Part shown: in pieces, positions 8,237-16,493 of the stretch | How the letters are laid out: each line of letters begins with the position of its first letter | Position numbering within the stretch: position 1 is the stretch's first letter | DNA from: JBBIPA01 sp963820495 | GTDB taxonomy: Bacteria > Chloroflexota > Dehalococcoidia > GIF9 > UBA5629 | Assembly: GCA_963820495.1 (NCBI GenBank) | Contig: CAWGAF010000002.1 | Location: 186,001 to 250,000, forward strand | Length of the DNA stretch: 64,000 nt | Reading direction: 5' to 3' | Notes under the pieces: model-generated | Databases searched by the model: none | Seen by the model: only the letters and a program-made list of their open reading frames with translations | What the model was told of the DNA's origin: nothing | Made by a program: the position numbers and the translations under genes

Positions 8237-8335
8237 GATGCCCATCATGCGGCAGCTCTTAGATATCGGTATGCCCGATATGGCTTGCCTCAGGGCGAAA
8301 GCGATTTGCTCTGCAGTGTGCCTCGATTTCTTTAA
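8237..8335 (-). mobile_element. IS3-family transposase OrfA fragment (decayed)
   Basis: Translation on minus gives KKSRHTAEQIAFALRQAISG followed by IPISKSCRMMGI, which is the N-terminal helix-turn-helix of IS3-group OrfA (compare the family pattern KKSRFTEEQIAFALRQAESG then VxEVCRKMGIS). After MGI the similarity stops: the next residues do not continue as FYxWKKKY, and the frame closes inside the nearby palindrome. No OrfB with a DDE domain and no intact terminal repeats are visible. This is a dead remnant. The rest of 8119-8556 holds the palindrome and no other gene that I can support. Confidence 0.6.
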
Positions 8336-8556
8336 GGGATGATACTCCTGTATTATTTTAATCATCCCACAAAACTAGCATTTCATTATGTTTTAGTTGC
8401 GATAAAACCTACATGTTTATATTAAAGACGCAAATAAAATATTCAATAATCAAGTTATTTTTAACGGGCAATAAAAAGAGGGTATAGAATCATGAAATAA
8501 TAAGAATAGCAATCTCGATTTGACAACTATATCACTGGTTTCACAAATTTCTAATA

Positions 8557-9240
8557 TTAAGTAGCCAGCCTTCGCATTATTAACTCTATGAATCCATAAA
8601 CATCGTTCTGCAATTCCCTACCTCTTATACCTATGTCCTGTGCAATATCTTTATATTCTTTTATCCTGGTATTTTGATCTTTGGCTAACAACCCTGCAGC
8701 AGTAAGGCCTTTCTTATCAAGCTCGTGTTTTAACGAATTCACTAACTCAGCCAGCACCTTACTCTCATCACTAGATTCATGTGGATATTTTATATCTGTC
8801 TTGTCATATTTTACGTATTCTCTTTTGCCTCCCAGCTCAAAAATTCCATCACTGGTCTCCACTTCAGATTCTAATTCATAATATTTTACATAGTCACAGC
8901 CTACAATTAGTAGACTATCAATATCTCGCGGCATACGCTTTATTATGAAAAGCTGGGGATAAGAAGCCCCAACTTCGAGAGCTAATCTTCCCCTTTCCTC
9001 AATTCTTTGGATAACATAATATCGCATCAGGTCGCTATAATCACCGTCTATCGCGACCACTTCCTTCCAGCCATCCTTCCAGTGCATTAAAAGATAGCTC
9101 TCTGAAAATGCGTCTGCTGGTGCGGAACAAACCCCCACTCTGCAGATTTCACGCTGAAACGCTCTACCTAACTTCTTAAAATCAATTTCCCTTGTGGAAC
9201 TGTCTTCATATTCAACTATTAGCCGTTTTAGAATGCTCAT
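8557..9240 (-). CDS. Hypothetical protein (227 aa)
   Basis: Not recognised. Soluble, charged protein with no signal peptide or membrane segment, starting at ATG 9240 with a purine-rich AAGAGAG upstream. N-terminal sequence KRLIVEYEDSSTREIDFKKL suggests a beta-strand start; there are two close cysteines (ICRVGVCSAPADAF), a KDGW segment and a helical C-terminus ending ELIMRRLAT. It is preceded by 392 bp without a gene and followed by the IS3 remnant, so it stands alone. Base composition looks like that of its neighbours. It could belong functionally to the phosphotransfer genes upstream, but nothing in the sequence shows this. Confidence 0.7.
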   Translation of the reverse strand: MSILKRLIVEYEDSSTREIDFKKLGRAFQREICRVGVCSAPADAFSESYLLMHWKDGWKEVVAIDGDYSDLMRYYVIQRIEERGRLALEVGASYPQLFIIKRMPRDIDSLLIVGCDYVKYYELESEVETSDGIFELGGKREYVKYDKTDIKYPHESSDESKVLAELVNSLKHELDKKGLTAAGLLAKDQNTRIKEYKDIAQDIGIRGRELQNDVYGFIELIMRRLAT

Positions 9241-9632
9241 TTTTCTCTCTTTTCATCATTATTTAGCTAAAATATCACTAATATTAGCTTATTATTTCTG
9301 CTTTTTATAGTTCTTATTTGTCATTTTCTTCTTCATCAGTATACGATTGGAGGTATAGTACACATAGCTGTAGCTCTTGCGACATCTCTTAATCGGTAGA
9401 CTTAGCTAAAAAGGTAGAGCTATTTATCAAATCCCTCCATGGACAGCAACTGCCCTAATGCGGCTCAGGTATATTTTGCTATTCCAGATAACAAAGTAAA
9501 TATACATTAGAATAATAACTTCCTGGCAAAATTGACTAGCGCACCGTCTGGCGAAAGCTGTCTATTCAATCACATTGATAACTGGTGTAAACCAAATGGC
9601 GATACTAATCTAATAAAGAAAACTATCCCCCT
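9241..9632. other. 392-bp gap without a recognisable gene
   Basis: AT-rich sequence between an unknown protein and the phosphotransfer pair, both on minus. I see no coding frame of note, no tRNA-like fold and no clear terminator. Confidence 0.5.
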
Positions 9633-11300
9633 CTATTTCTCCAGGATATAAACCACGCCATTATCGCCATCAACCCTAACCTTCATTCCAGTCTTTAGTT
9701 TCTTTGTTCCCTCTACACAGCCGGAGATGACTGGCAACCCATATTCCCTACCCAATATTGCCGAATGACTTAAGATGCCACCAACATCAGTCACTACGGC
9801 TTTAGCAAGGTTAAAGAGCGGTGTCCACACTGAAGATGTTTCCACGGTGACCAAGATACTGCCTGGCTCAAATTTGCCGAAATCCTCTTCTGACCATAAT
9901 ACATTGACCACGCCCTCAACAACACCAGGGGTTGAAACCGTTCCATAGAGGTCTGCATTTAACTCTGGCCTGACTCGAGGAAACGGCGCCTGAGTACTAC
10001 GCAGCATCGGGCTACTAGCCATCACCTCTTTTAGTTTGGTTGGGTCCCCGATGAAAAGTTCCGGGTCTGTTTTCCGGAACTCCGCATGTTGCTTTTTCCT
10101 TATCTCTACCAATTTTTGTGCAGGAAATCTGCCCAGGATTCTTACGCTTATCTCCTCTGGCAGCATATAGTAGATATCCTGAGGGTCATCAATTACCCCA
10201 GCCTTTGCGAACCTTTTCCCAATCTCCTTAGTCACATACCTAGCCAATGCATTGCCGTAATTCTCCGCATAAAACGGGTGTTCCTCATCTATCACACTAG
10301 ACCACTGAGCTGCCCTCATCAACTTGGCAAACTCTTTTTTCTTATCAGCGGGCACACGAGAGAGAATTTCTTTTTCTGCTTTTTTCCTTCTCTCAATCAG
10401 TTTTGGTCGTGCTTCATCTAAAGCAAAGACCGGTCGGGACATGAACCGCCTTATCGCTGGCAAAACTTGGCTTGGTTTTTCAATCCAGGTGGGATGGCGG
10501 GCATCCCAGTTTTCAATTGTTCGCCAGCCGTATTCGTTCAGAAATTTTTGAAACTCTCCAAGCCATTTATTTCCAGCTTCAGTTAGCTTTAGCTTGGAAA
10601 GGAGTTCTTCATCATTCGGGTTCTCCTGGAAAAGTGGCTCCAGTCCCATTTCTCGCGCCTTTACTCCTAACTGAAACATTCCACGGTCAGTTTGTAAGAT
10701 TTTGTGGTCGAAACCCGCCATCAGATCATTGAACAGAGGGTCATTTCTGTCTATCTTAAGCAACTCCTTACACATTTCCTCAAACATTTCGTATATCTTG
10801 CAGTATGCAAGCAGCCAAACCATGTGCAAATTTCCCGCTCTTCGGTAAAGGTTAATCCAGTCGTAAAAGGCATCGTCCAGTTCCCAATCTTCAAGCTTCT
10901 CCATGTCTAGGCCTTTGAACTTATCATAAAGCCCCATTAACTCATTGACATCTTCATGGTATTCCTTGCCGAAGTCCTCGATCCATGGGGCTATCCTCTC
11001 CTTGAATTTAGGCTCACGCTGTTTACGTTCTTCCTCAGTAGTGAATAAAGCTCCGTTATAGACCCAGCCTTCCTTTAGTTTGCAGTCGAAGCCTTTACAT
11101 TCAGGGACTGCAAAATACTCATGGCCATACTGTAGGCCACGGTTATCATAATTATATTGGAGCATCCACAAGTCGAATGGCGTGGGACTGCGAACCACTT
11201 CTTTTCGATCCACGACCCACACTTTGTAGCGTTCGGTAAGTGCTAAATCCCTCTCATCATCCCAATTAACGAGTACGCCCTCAGTGTAATATCCTGACAT
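9633..11300 (-). CDS. PEP-utilising-enzyme mobile-domain protein, phenylphosphate-synthase alpha-like
   Basis: A 555-residue protein whose last 90 residues form the swivelling phospho-histidine domain of PEP synthase/PPDK: LVTVETSSVWTPLF, then VTDVGGILSHSAILGREYGL with the phosphorylatable His, and VRVDGDNGVVYIL at the end. The N-terminal 400 residues are helical with many aromatic residues and no ATP-grasp domain; no C-terminal PEP/pyruvate barrel exists. This layout, with the separate ATP-grasp protein encoded 17 bp upstream, matches my memory of Thauera phenylphosphate synthase subunits PpsA/PpsB, including the VTDVGG-SHAAI-REYG form of the His motif. It would transfer a phosphate from ATP via His to an acceptor such as a phenol. 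The SD AAGGAG precedes the ATG. The acceptor is unproven; an antibiotic or another alcohol is possible. Confidence 0.75.
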   Translation of the reverse strand: MSGYYTEGVLVNWDDERDLALTERYKVWVVDRKEVVRSPTPFDLWMLQYNYDNRGLQYGHEYFAVPECKGFDCKLKEGWVYNGALFTTEEERKQREPKFKERIAPWIEDFGKEYHEDVNELMGLYDKFKGLDMEKLEDWELDDAFYDWINLYRRAGNLHMVWLLAYCKIYEMFEEMCKELLKIDRNDPLFNDLMAGFDHKILQTDRGMFQLGVKAREMGLEPLFQENPNDEELLSKLKLTEAGNKWLGEFQKFLNEYGWRTIENWDARHPTWIEKPSQVLPAIRRFMSRPVFALDEARPKLIERRKKAEKEILSRVPADKKKEFAKLMRAAQWSSVIDEEHPFYAENYGNALARYVTKEIGKRFAKAGVIDDPQDIYYMLPEEISVRILGRFPAQKLVEIRKKQHAEFRKTDPELFIGDPTKLKEVMASSPMLRSTQAPFPRVRPELNADLYGTVSTPGVVEGVVNVLWSEEDFGKFEPGSILVTVETSSVWTPLFNLAKAVVTDVGGILSHSAILGREYGLPVISGCVEGTKKLKTGMKVRVDGDNGVVYILEK

Positions 11301-11317
11301 TTTTAACTCTCCTTTCT

Positions 11318-12313
11318 CTAAAAACCTGCGAAACTTATTCTAAAAGTTTCTGGTCTTGTCTGTAAGATGACAATATTGTTAGTGGGCAAGTCATTATCTA
11401 TAGCCCATTCTATGTCCTGAGGCAAGCCAAAATACTGTTCTATTCTTATCCCAATCTTTGTCAGTTCAATGACCTCTTCATTGCTGAGGCAAGCCTTTTG
11501 CCTATCATGGGTAACATCGGAAAATGAGGAATTGCCCGTCTCTGAGTTTAACCTATGCTCAGCGGGCTTTGGTGATACTCTACGATCAGTAATTTCGAGC
11601 TTGGTCTTATCTACCACCCAGCAATCGGGTATAACACCGCCGCCTACGACACTTTCACCAAACCCCCAACAACCCTCTATCACCAGTTTGTCGGAGTCAG
11701 CAGTTGTTGGTTCCGCAGTAAACATAATACCAGCTGCTTTGGCACTTACCATTTTTAGCACACACACCCCAATGGGGTCATACTCTAGCTGAAGCCCCTT
11801 GCGGGCACGAGCAATAAGAGAGCGTGTATTAAATGTGCTTGACCATACCTTAACTATATTATCCATTAGGCTGGTCCTGCCTGCAACATTTAGGGAGGTT
11901 TCATATTGACCAGGATGACTTGCTGGACCGGCTGACCGAGTAGCCACTGGGACATCCTGAATACCAGATTTCTGACACAAGTCGTCGTAATATCGTGCCA
12001 CAGAATCTTCTATGTCCTTGGGCATTGCTTTTGACTCCACAATGCCACGCACCATCTTGGATGCTTCTGTATACTTCGGCAGCTCCTTAGGATCACCAGG
12101 ATCGGCACTGAATGCGGCGAAATACTGACGAATCTCATCAATAGCTCCAGTCCCTTTTAGAAATTTTTCGTAAGCATCTAAAGATAGTGCGAACCCTGAA
12201 GGAACTTGAAAACCTGCTTTAGTCAGCTCTCCTAGGTTCGCGCACTTCTTACCTACTAGATTACTATGCTCTTTGCCCAATTCATCAAGCCAATATATTA
12301 ATTTACTAGCCAT
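11318..12313 (-). CDS. PEP/pyruvate-binding (ATP-grasp) domain protein, phenylphosphate-synthase beta-like
   Basis: A 331-residue protein equal to the N-terminal ATP-binding part of PEP synthase: IYWLDELGKEH, then GKKCANLGEL, the VATRSAGP segment, EGCWGFGESVVGGGVIPD and the closing QDIEWAIDNDLP ... ILQTRPET. It lacks the His and PEP domains, which are supplied in part by the next gene (9633-11300). It should bind ATP and phosphorylate the His domain of its partner. It starts at ATG 12313 behind AAGGAG. The two genes are 17 bp apart and clearly one operon. As a split PEP-synthase-like pair it resembles PpsB of phenylphosphate synthase. Confidence 0.8.
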   Translation of the reverse strand: MASKLIYWLDELGKEHSNLVGKKCANLGELTKAGFQVPSGFALSLDAYEKFLKGTGAIDEIRQYFAAFSADPGDPKELPKYTEASKMVRGIVESKAMPKDIEDSVARYYDDLCQKSGIQDVPVATRSAGPASHPGQYETSLNVAGRTSLMDNIVKVWSSTFNTRSLIARARKGLQLEYDPIGVCVLKMVSAKAAGIMFTAEPTTADSDKLVIEGCWGFGESVVGGGVIPDCWVVDKTKLEITDRRVSPKPAEHRLNSETGNSSFSDVTHDRQKACLSNEEVIELTKIGIRIEQYFGLPQDIEWAIDNDLPTNNIVILQTRPETFRISFAGF

Positions 12314-12488
12314 TACATCTCCTTATTCTTTACTGTAGCAAACTCTTCTTCCCCATATTTAAAACTCTAACAGCTAATGTAAAGCTGAAAGGGGATATAA
12401 TTTCAGAATTGGTTTAATCTGCTGCAAGTCTTTCAGAATTTTTCGGTTGCTTACCGCAATGTAATTCACATCCGCAATTGTATCAAAT

Positions 12489-12868
12489 TAAGCACCAACT
12501 GTTGTTTGTCTGGCTCATTTATTCGTTTTTGAATCTCAATATTTCTTTCAACTCAGAAAAGCGCCGTATAACAATATCGGCTTCGGTGGGGCCACGACAT
12601 ACGCACCCCGTATATAAAATTGTTTTAAACCCCCTTTTCCTGGCCGGGGTGATATCAGACCGCTCCTTATCTCCCACCACTACTGCATCCGAGGGTTCAA
12701 TACCACGGCTAGCTAAATCTTTTATTAGTACATCATATAGAGTGCCTGTCTCTTTAGAAGTTCCCTTATACTTTAGGTCTATTGACCCATCCCGCAAATT
12801 GACCTTGCCTTGAGGCGATATGAATTCTTCAAAGTACTTAAGTGCATCTTCGCGCCTTAAGAATGTCA
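12489..12868. repeat. Duplicated 380-bp block, copy A
   Basis: Matches 14472-14851 in direct orientation with only five mismatches by eye, all transitions. It covers the C-terminal half of the HAD-like gene and 30 bp beyond its stop codon. At 12868/14851 identity drops abruptly, although the two genes remain clearly homologous further on. Confidence 0.9.
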
Positions 12869-13259
12869 TTGCAATGTTTGCCCCCACTGGTCCCAGCGTT
12901 CTCTTTAATTCGCTTACAACTGAGATATGTATACCCTGGTCTCTTAGATAACTTATCGTGTCTATGGCTCCATCTCCTAGCGTCATATACTTTTGTTCTA
13001 CAGCAGGGTAAACTGTATTAGCCTCTGGCTGGTTATCAAAAGTAAAGCTTAGTGCTTCTGGTACGTGACTTTCTTTGAAAATTGGCCAAGAGCCATATTT
13101 TTCTCTCATGAGGCGCCATTTATGGCATCTTTCTTCAACGAGCTCTGGCTCACCTAACTCTTTACTGGTATCGCCGATCATCAAGTAGGTACGCATCCGC
13201 TTGACATCCAGCAAAGTTTGGCCAAAATCAATACCCATCCATTTTACCGCTAGGACCAT
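12519..13259 (-). CDS. HAD-like protein, copy A, with atypical motif I
   Basis: A 246-residue HAD-superfamily protein from the ATG at 13259, with GAGG upstream; a longer TTG start at 13289 is less likely. Motif I reads WMGIDFGQTL: the nucleophile Asp is present, but the second Asp (D+2 general acid) is Gly. Motif II would be ISVVSEL and motif IV is VVVGDKERSDI. It is about 80 per cent similar to the paralogue at 14502-15251, and the C-terminal halves are almost identical. It follows the phenylphosphate-synthase-like pair on the same strand after a 205-bp gap. Phenol-carboxylation clusters also contain a HAD-type subunit, so a link to that chemistry is possible. Loss of D+2 argues against ordinary phosphatase activity. 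Confidence 0.82.
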   Translation of the reverse strand: MVLAVKWMGIDFGQTLLDVKRMRTYLMIGDTSKELGEPELVEERCHKWRLMREKYGSWPIFKESHVPEALSFTFDNQPEANTVYPAVEQKYMTLGDGAIDTISYLRDQGIHISVVSELKRTLGPVGANIAMTFLRREDALKYFEEFISPQGKVNLRDGSIDLKYKGTSKETGTLYDVLIKDLASRGIEPSDAVVVGDKERSDITPARKRGFKTILYTGCVCRGPTEADIVIRRFSELKEILRFKNE

Positions 13260-13366
13260 AACATGCCTCGCATTTAATTCGCTAATCAATCGGTTTTACC
13301 GCAGACTTAAATTTACAGTTGTTCTGACAGCTTTCAAATGAAATCGTTTTTATATATTATCAGAAT

Positions 13367-14116
13367 CTATAGAGCAGGTTTTAGAACTATAATCTGTTTC
13401 TCTTTGGGAAGGTCTTCTTTTTTAAGTTCTACTTCACTGGTATTGAGCCTCTTTATGTCCTTTTTTTGCAGAAGAAAGGTCTCCATACCAGCTATTTTGT
13501 AACTGCACCTCTCGTTGCTGCAATGTATGGGTATAGTCACTGGTGCGTCTAATTTTTCATAAACCTGGTTAGCAACATCACAATTAATGATATACTCAGC
13601 ATAGGGCGCCCTTACGCGTTTACCCTTTTCATCGATTCTAAACTGCTCTTCGCCGACTGGTTTGCATTGTCCTACACAATTAAGAACTATATCTACTTTG
13701 CCTATCTCAGCCACCTGCTCATCAGTCAACACATGTCCCAAGTCACCAATGTGGCACACGTTTAAGCCATCTACATTAAAGCATAGCACGTTATTCTCGC
13801 CTAGCACTTTCCCCATCTCATCATCATGGAAAGTTGGGATGGCTTTGAATCCTATTCCTCTGACCATGGTTGCAGGGCCACCCTTAATATCTTTCCCCCT
13901 GACTATTACCGGTTTACCCTTAATTAAATCTACAAAGTTGTGGTCTTTGTGATCATGAGTTATAGCAACAATATCTGCTGTCTCTTCAACAGGGTTGTAA
14001 TACATATAACCATCGGGTGTCGTACCGTAGGCAACCTCAAATGGGTCAGCGATTATCCGTACTCCTGAATTCGTTGTGATTAGGACACACGCGTGCCCAA
14101 GCCATTTGATCTTCAT
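13367..14116 (-). CDS. MBL-fold metallo-hydrolase (UlaG/UPF0173-like)
   Basis: A 249-residue single-domain metallo-beta-lactamase-fold protein. It opens MKIKWLGHACVLI, carries the dinuclear metal motif THDHKDHNF (HxHxDH), a further TFHDDEMG, NVCHIGDLGH with the next His/Asp ligands, and PIHCSNERC near the C-terminus. This set is typical of the UlaG (ascorbate-6-phosphate lactonase) and UPF0173 branch. Start ATG 14116 has AAAAGGAGG upstream. It lies exactly between the two HAD-like paralogues on the same strand. A hydrolysis step on a phosphorylated or cyclic ester is plausible; substrate unknown. Confidence 0.85.
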   Translation of the reverse strand: MKIKWLGHACVLITTNSGVRIIADPFEVAYGTTPDGYMYYNPVEETADIVAITHDHKDHNFVDLIKGKPVIVRGKDIKGGPATMVRGIGFKAIPTFHDDEMGKVLGENNVLCFNVDGLNVCHIGDLGHVLTDEQVAEIGKVDIVLNCVGQCKPVGEEQFRIDEKGKRVRAPYAEYIINCDVANQVYEKLDAPVTIPIHCSNERCSYKIAGMETFLLQKKDIKRLNTSEVELKKEDLPKEKQIIVLKPAL

Positions 14117-14471
14117 TAGTTATACCTCCTTTTTAATATAAATTGTCAATGTTTCCTCAGTCTTCGAATAATATTTTTACAACCGTACTGTTTTGTTAAT
14201 CTTATTCTCGAAACACAATAAAGCAACGTCTCTATGGATAGACATCTTTCTGGTCATTGTATTATCACAATATTTCCGCTATATCAAAATTCATATCAGG
14301 AGTATCAAATATGTGTTATCTCTAAAATATAATCTAGATTAAAAAAAGATATTAGAAGAAAACTCTTTGCTAAGATTTGACTAGGTAGATTAAGGAGCAT
14401 TGAATCAGTTTAAACAAGACTCAAATTTCCATTTGCGTAACCTTTGCTTCTCGACAGAGATTTCTATTATG
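14117..14471. other. About 355-bp gap between the MBL gene and the second repeat copy
   Basis: AT-rich, no coding frame supported. The sequence immediately before the repeat copy at 14472 differs completely from that before copy A, which fixes the left edge of the duplication. Confidence 0.5.
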
Positions 14472-14851
14472 TAAGCACCAACTGTTGTTTGTCTGGCTCA
14501 TTTATTCGTTTTTGAACCTCAATATTTCTTTCAACTCAGAAAAGCGCCGTATAGCAATATCGGCTTCGGTGGGGCCACGACATACGCACCCCGTATATAA
14601 AATTGTTTTAAATCCCCTTTTCTTGGCCGGGGTGATATCAGACCACTCCTTATCTCCCACCACTACTGCATCCGAGGGTTCAATACCACGGCTAGCTAAA
14701 TCTTTTATTAGTACATCATATAGAGTGCCTGTCTCTTTAGAAGTTCCCTTATACTTTAGGTCTATTGACCCATCCCGCAAATTGACCTTGCCTTGAGGCG
14801 ATATGAATTCTTCAAAGTACTTAAGTGCATCTTCGCGCCTTAAGAATGTCA
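14472..14851. repeat. Duplicated 380-bp block, copy B
   Basis: Partner of 12489-12868 (five mismatches by eye, same orientation, 1983 bp apart). About the last 200 bp are identical in both copies. Confidence 0.9.
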
Positions 14852-15251
14852 ATTCTGTTTCTGTGCTCACTGTCCCCAGCGTTTTCTTTAATTCGCATAC
14901 AACTGAGATATGTATACCCTGGTCTCTTAGATAACTTATAGTGTCTATGGCTCCATCTCCTAGGGTCAGATACTTTTGTTCTACGCCAAGGTACACATCA
15001 TTGACTTCTGGCTGGTTATCAAAAGTAAAGCTTAGTGCTTCTGGTCTATGACTTTCTCTCACAGCGGGCCAGGAGCCATATTTTTCTCTCATGAGGCGCC
15101 ATTTGTGGCATCTTTCTTCAACTAGGTCTGGCTCACCTAACTCTTTACTGGTATCGCCGATCACCAAGTAGGTACGCATTCGTTTGGGATCCATCAAGGT
15201 TTGGCCAAAATCGATTCCAAGCCACTTTGCATGTATAACCATATTATGCAT
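14502..15251 (-). CDS. HAD-like protein, copy B, with atypical motif I
   Basis: A 249-residue paralogue of 12519-13259. It starts at ATG 15251 with GGA upstream; another ATG at 15242 is possible. Motif I is WLGIDFGQTL, again with Gly at D+2, and motif IV is VVVGDKEWSDI. The N-terminal halves of the copies differ at many positions (for example KESHVPEAL versus RESHRPEAL, and EQKYMTLGDG versus EQKYLTLGDG), whereas the C-terminal halves are nearly the same at DNA level. Both conserve the nucleophile Asp and the GDK..SD motif, so both seem to be under selection. Confidence 0.82.
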   Translation of the reverse strand: MHNMVIHAKWLGIDFGQTLMDPKRMRTYLVIGDTSKELGEPDLVEERCHKWRLMREKYGSWPAVRESHRPEALSFTFDNQPEVNDVYLGVEQKYLTLGDGAIDTISYLRDQGIHISVVCELKKTLGTVSTETELTFLRREDALKYFEEFISPQGKVNLRDGSIDLKYKGTSKETGTLYDVLIKDLASRGIEPSDAVVVGDKEWSDITPAKKRGFKTILYTGCVCRGPTEADIAIRRFSELKEILRFKNE

Positions 15252-15407
15252 ATCACTTTTCCAGTCGTAATAGCATTTGATTTTTCTAAACCTTCTTTTA
15301 GACTATCGAAAGACCTTCTCTGCCAGAGTCTAATTATGGGACATCTATTGCCCGTGTTTCTTTAAACTGTTATCCGATTACGAATGACACCACCTAAAAA
15401 GCTATGC

Positions 15408-16367
15408 TTAGTGCAAGTGCTTTATAACTTCTTCATTAAAAGTCTTCATATCCTTTAAAGTTGACGAAAGCATTAGAGTTATGTGATTAATCCCTGCTTC
15501 CTCAAGGTTGTGAATGCGCTTTATTATTTTGTCAGGAGAACCGACCAATCCCGTCTTCAGTACCCAGTCAACTGTGGCTGGATTAGACGAGCATAGTTTC
15601 TTGACTAGTTCCTCTGCTTCTTTGTCAGTTTGAGCTACGAGGGCAAAAGCATACGTAGCATACTCCATTTTTCTTTTTCCTATGCGATTTTTCATATCAG
15701 CTATTTTCTGCCCGATTTCTTCTACCGCGCCAGCACTTATGAACCAGCAATCAATTTCGGTTAGCTTTGCCACAAGCTGCCTTGATTTTTCTGAGTTTCC
15801 CCCGTACCAGATAGGAGGAGATGGTTTTTGTATTGGCTTGGGTACCAGCACACCTCCAACCAACTGGTAATGTTTGCCGTTGAAATCTACCCTGTCTTGA
15901 GTCCATAAAGCTTTGATTAGCCTAATTTGTTCCTCTGCTTGCTCTATCAGTTCATCATGTTTTACCCAGGGGATACCATAAGCCTGAAATTCACGTTCTA
16001 ACCACCCTGCTCCAATTGAGAAGATAAATCTGCCCTGGGAAACCTCGTCGAGAGTAGATGCCATCTTGGCTAATACTGCTGGGTAACGAAAAGCCTGACA
16101 CAAAACAGCATGGCCCAGTTTTATCTTTTTAGTACACCTGGCAATGGCGGTAATGGTGGTCCATGCCTCCAGTGCGCCAAATTGCTCACCTTTCCTGGGA
16201 TTAAGCAAATGGTCAGCTATCCATAGTGAGTCATAGCCGATTTCCTCAGCTTCTTGAGCGACCTTGTCCACATATCTGTAACTTATCTCTGGTTCCTCGA
16301 TTGGTGCACCGATCAACCATCCTCCATATATAGGTAGCCAAATGCCAAATTTGATCTTGGAAGCCAT
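15408..16367 (-). CDS. LLM-class flavin/F420-dependent oxidoreductase
   Basis: A 319-residue bacterial-luciferase-like monooxygenase/reductase: FGIWLPIYGGW at the start, AEEIGYDSLWIADHLL, a LGHAVLCQAFRYPAVLAKM strand-helix, GRFIFSIGAGWLEREFQAYG and PPIWYGGNSEKSRQL. This order is typical of LLM enzymes that use reduced F420 or FMN on an aldehyde, alcohol, sulfonate or sulfone. It starts at ATG 16367 with AAGGAG. It ends the minus-strand accessory block and is divergent from prs. Cofactor and substrate cannot be decided from sequence alone. Confidence 0.88.
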   Translation of the reverse strand: MASKIKFGIWLPIYGGWLIGAPIEEPEISYRYVDKVAQEAEEIGYDSLWIADHLLNPRKGEQFGALEAWTTITAIARCTKKIKLGHAVLCQAFRYPAVLAKMASTLDEVSQGRFIFSIGAGWLEREFQAYGIPWVKHDELIEQAEEQIRLIKALWTQDRVDFNGKHYQLVGGVLVPKPIQKPSPPIWYGGNSEKSRQLVAKLTEIDCWFISAGAVEEIGQKIADMKNRIGKRKMEYATYAFALVAQTDKEAEELVKKLCSSNPATVDWVLKTGLVGSPDKIIKRIHNLEEAGINHITLMLSSTLKDMKTFNEEVIKHLH

Positions 16368-16493
16368 TTTATTCTCTCCTTAGATTTGATATCAACGATA
16401 ATGTATTCTTTCTATAATGTCAATGTAGTATTGGGATATAGTAAACTATTGGTGATATAATTAATTTTACCAAAATACAGCGGGGGGTCACTT

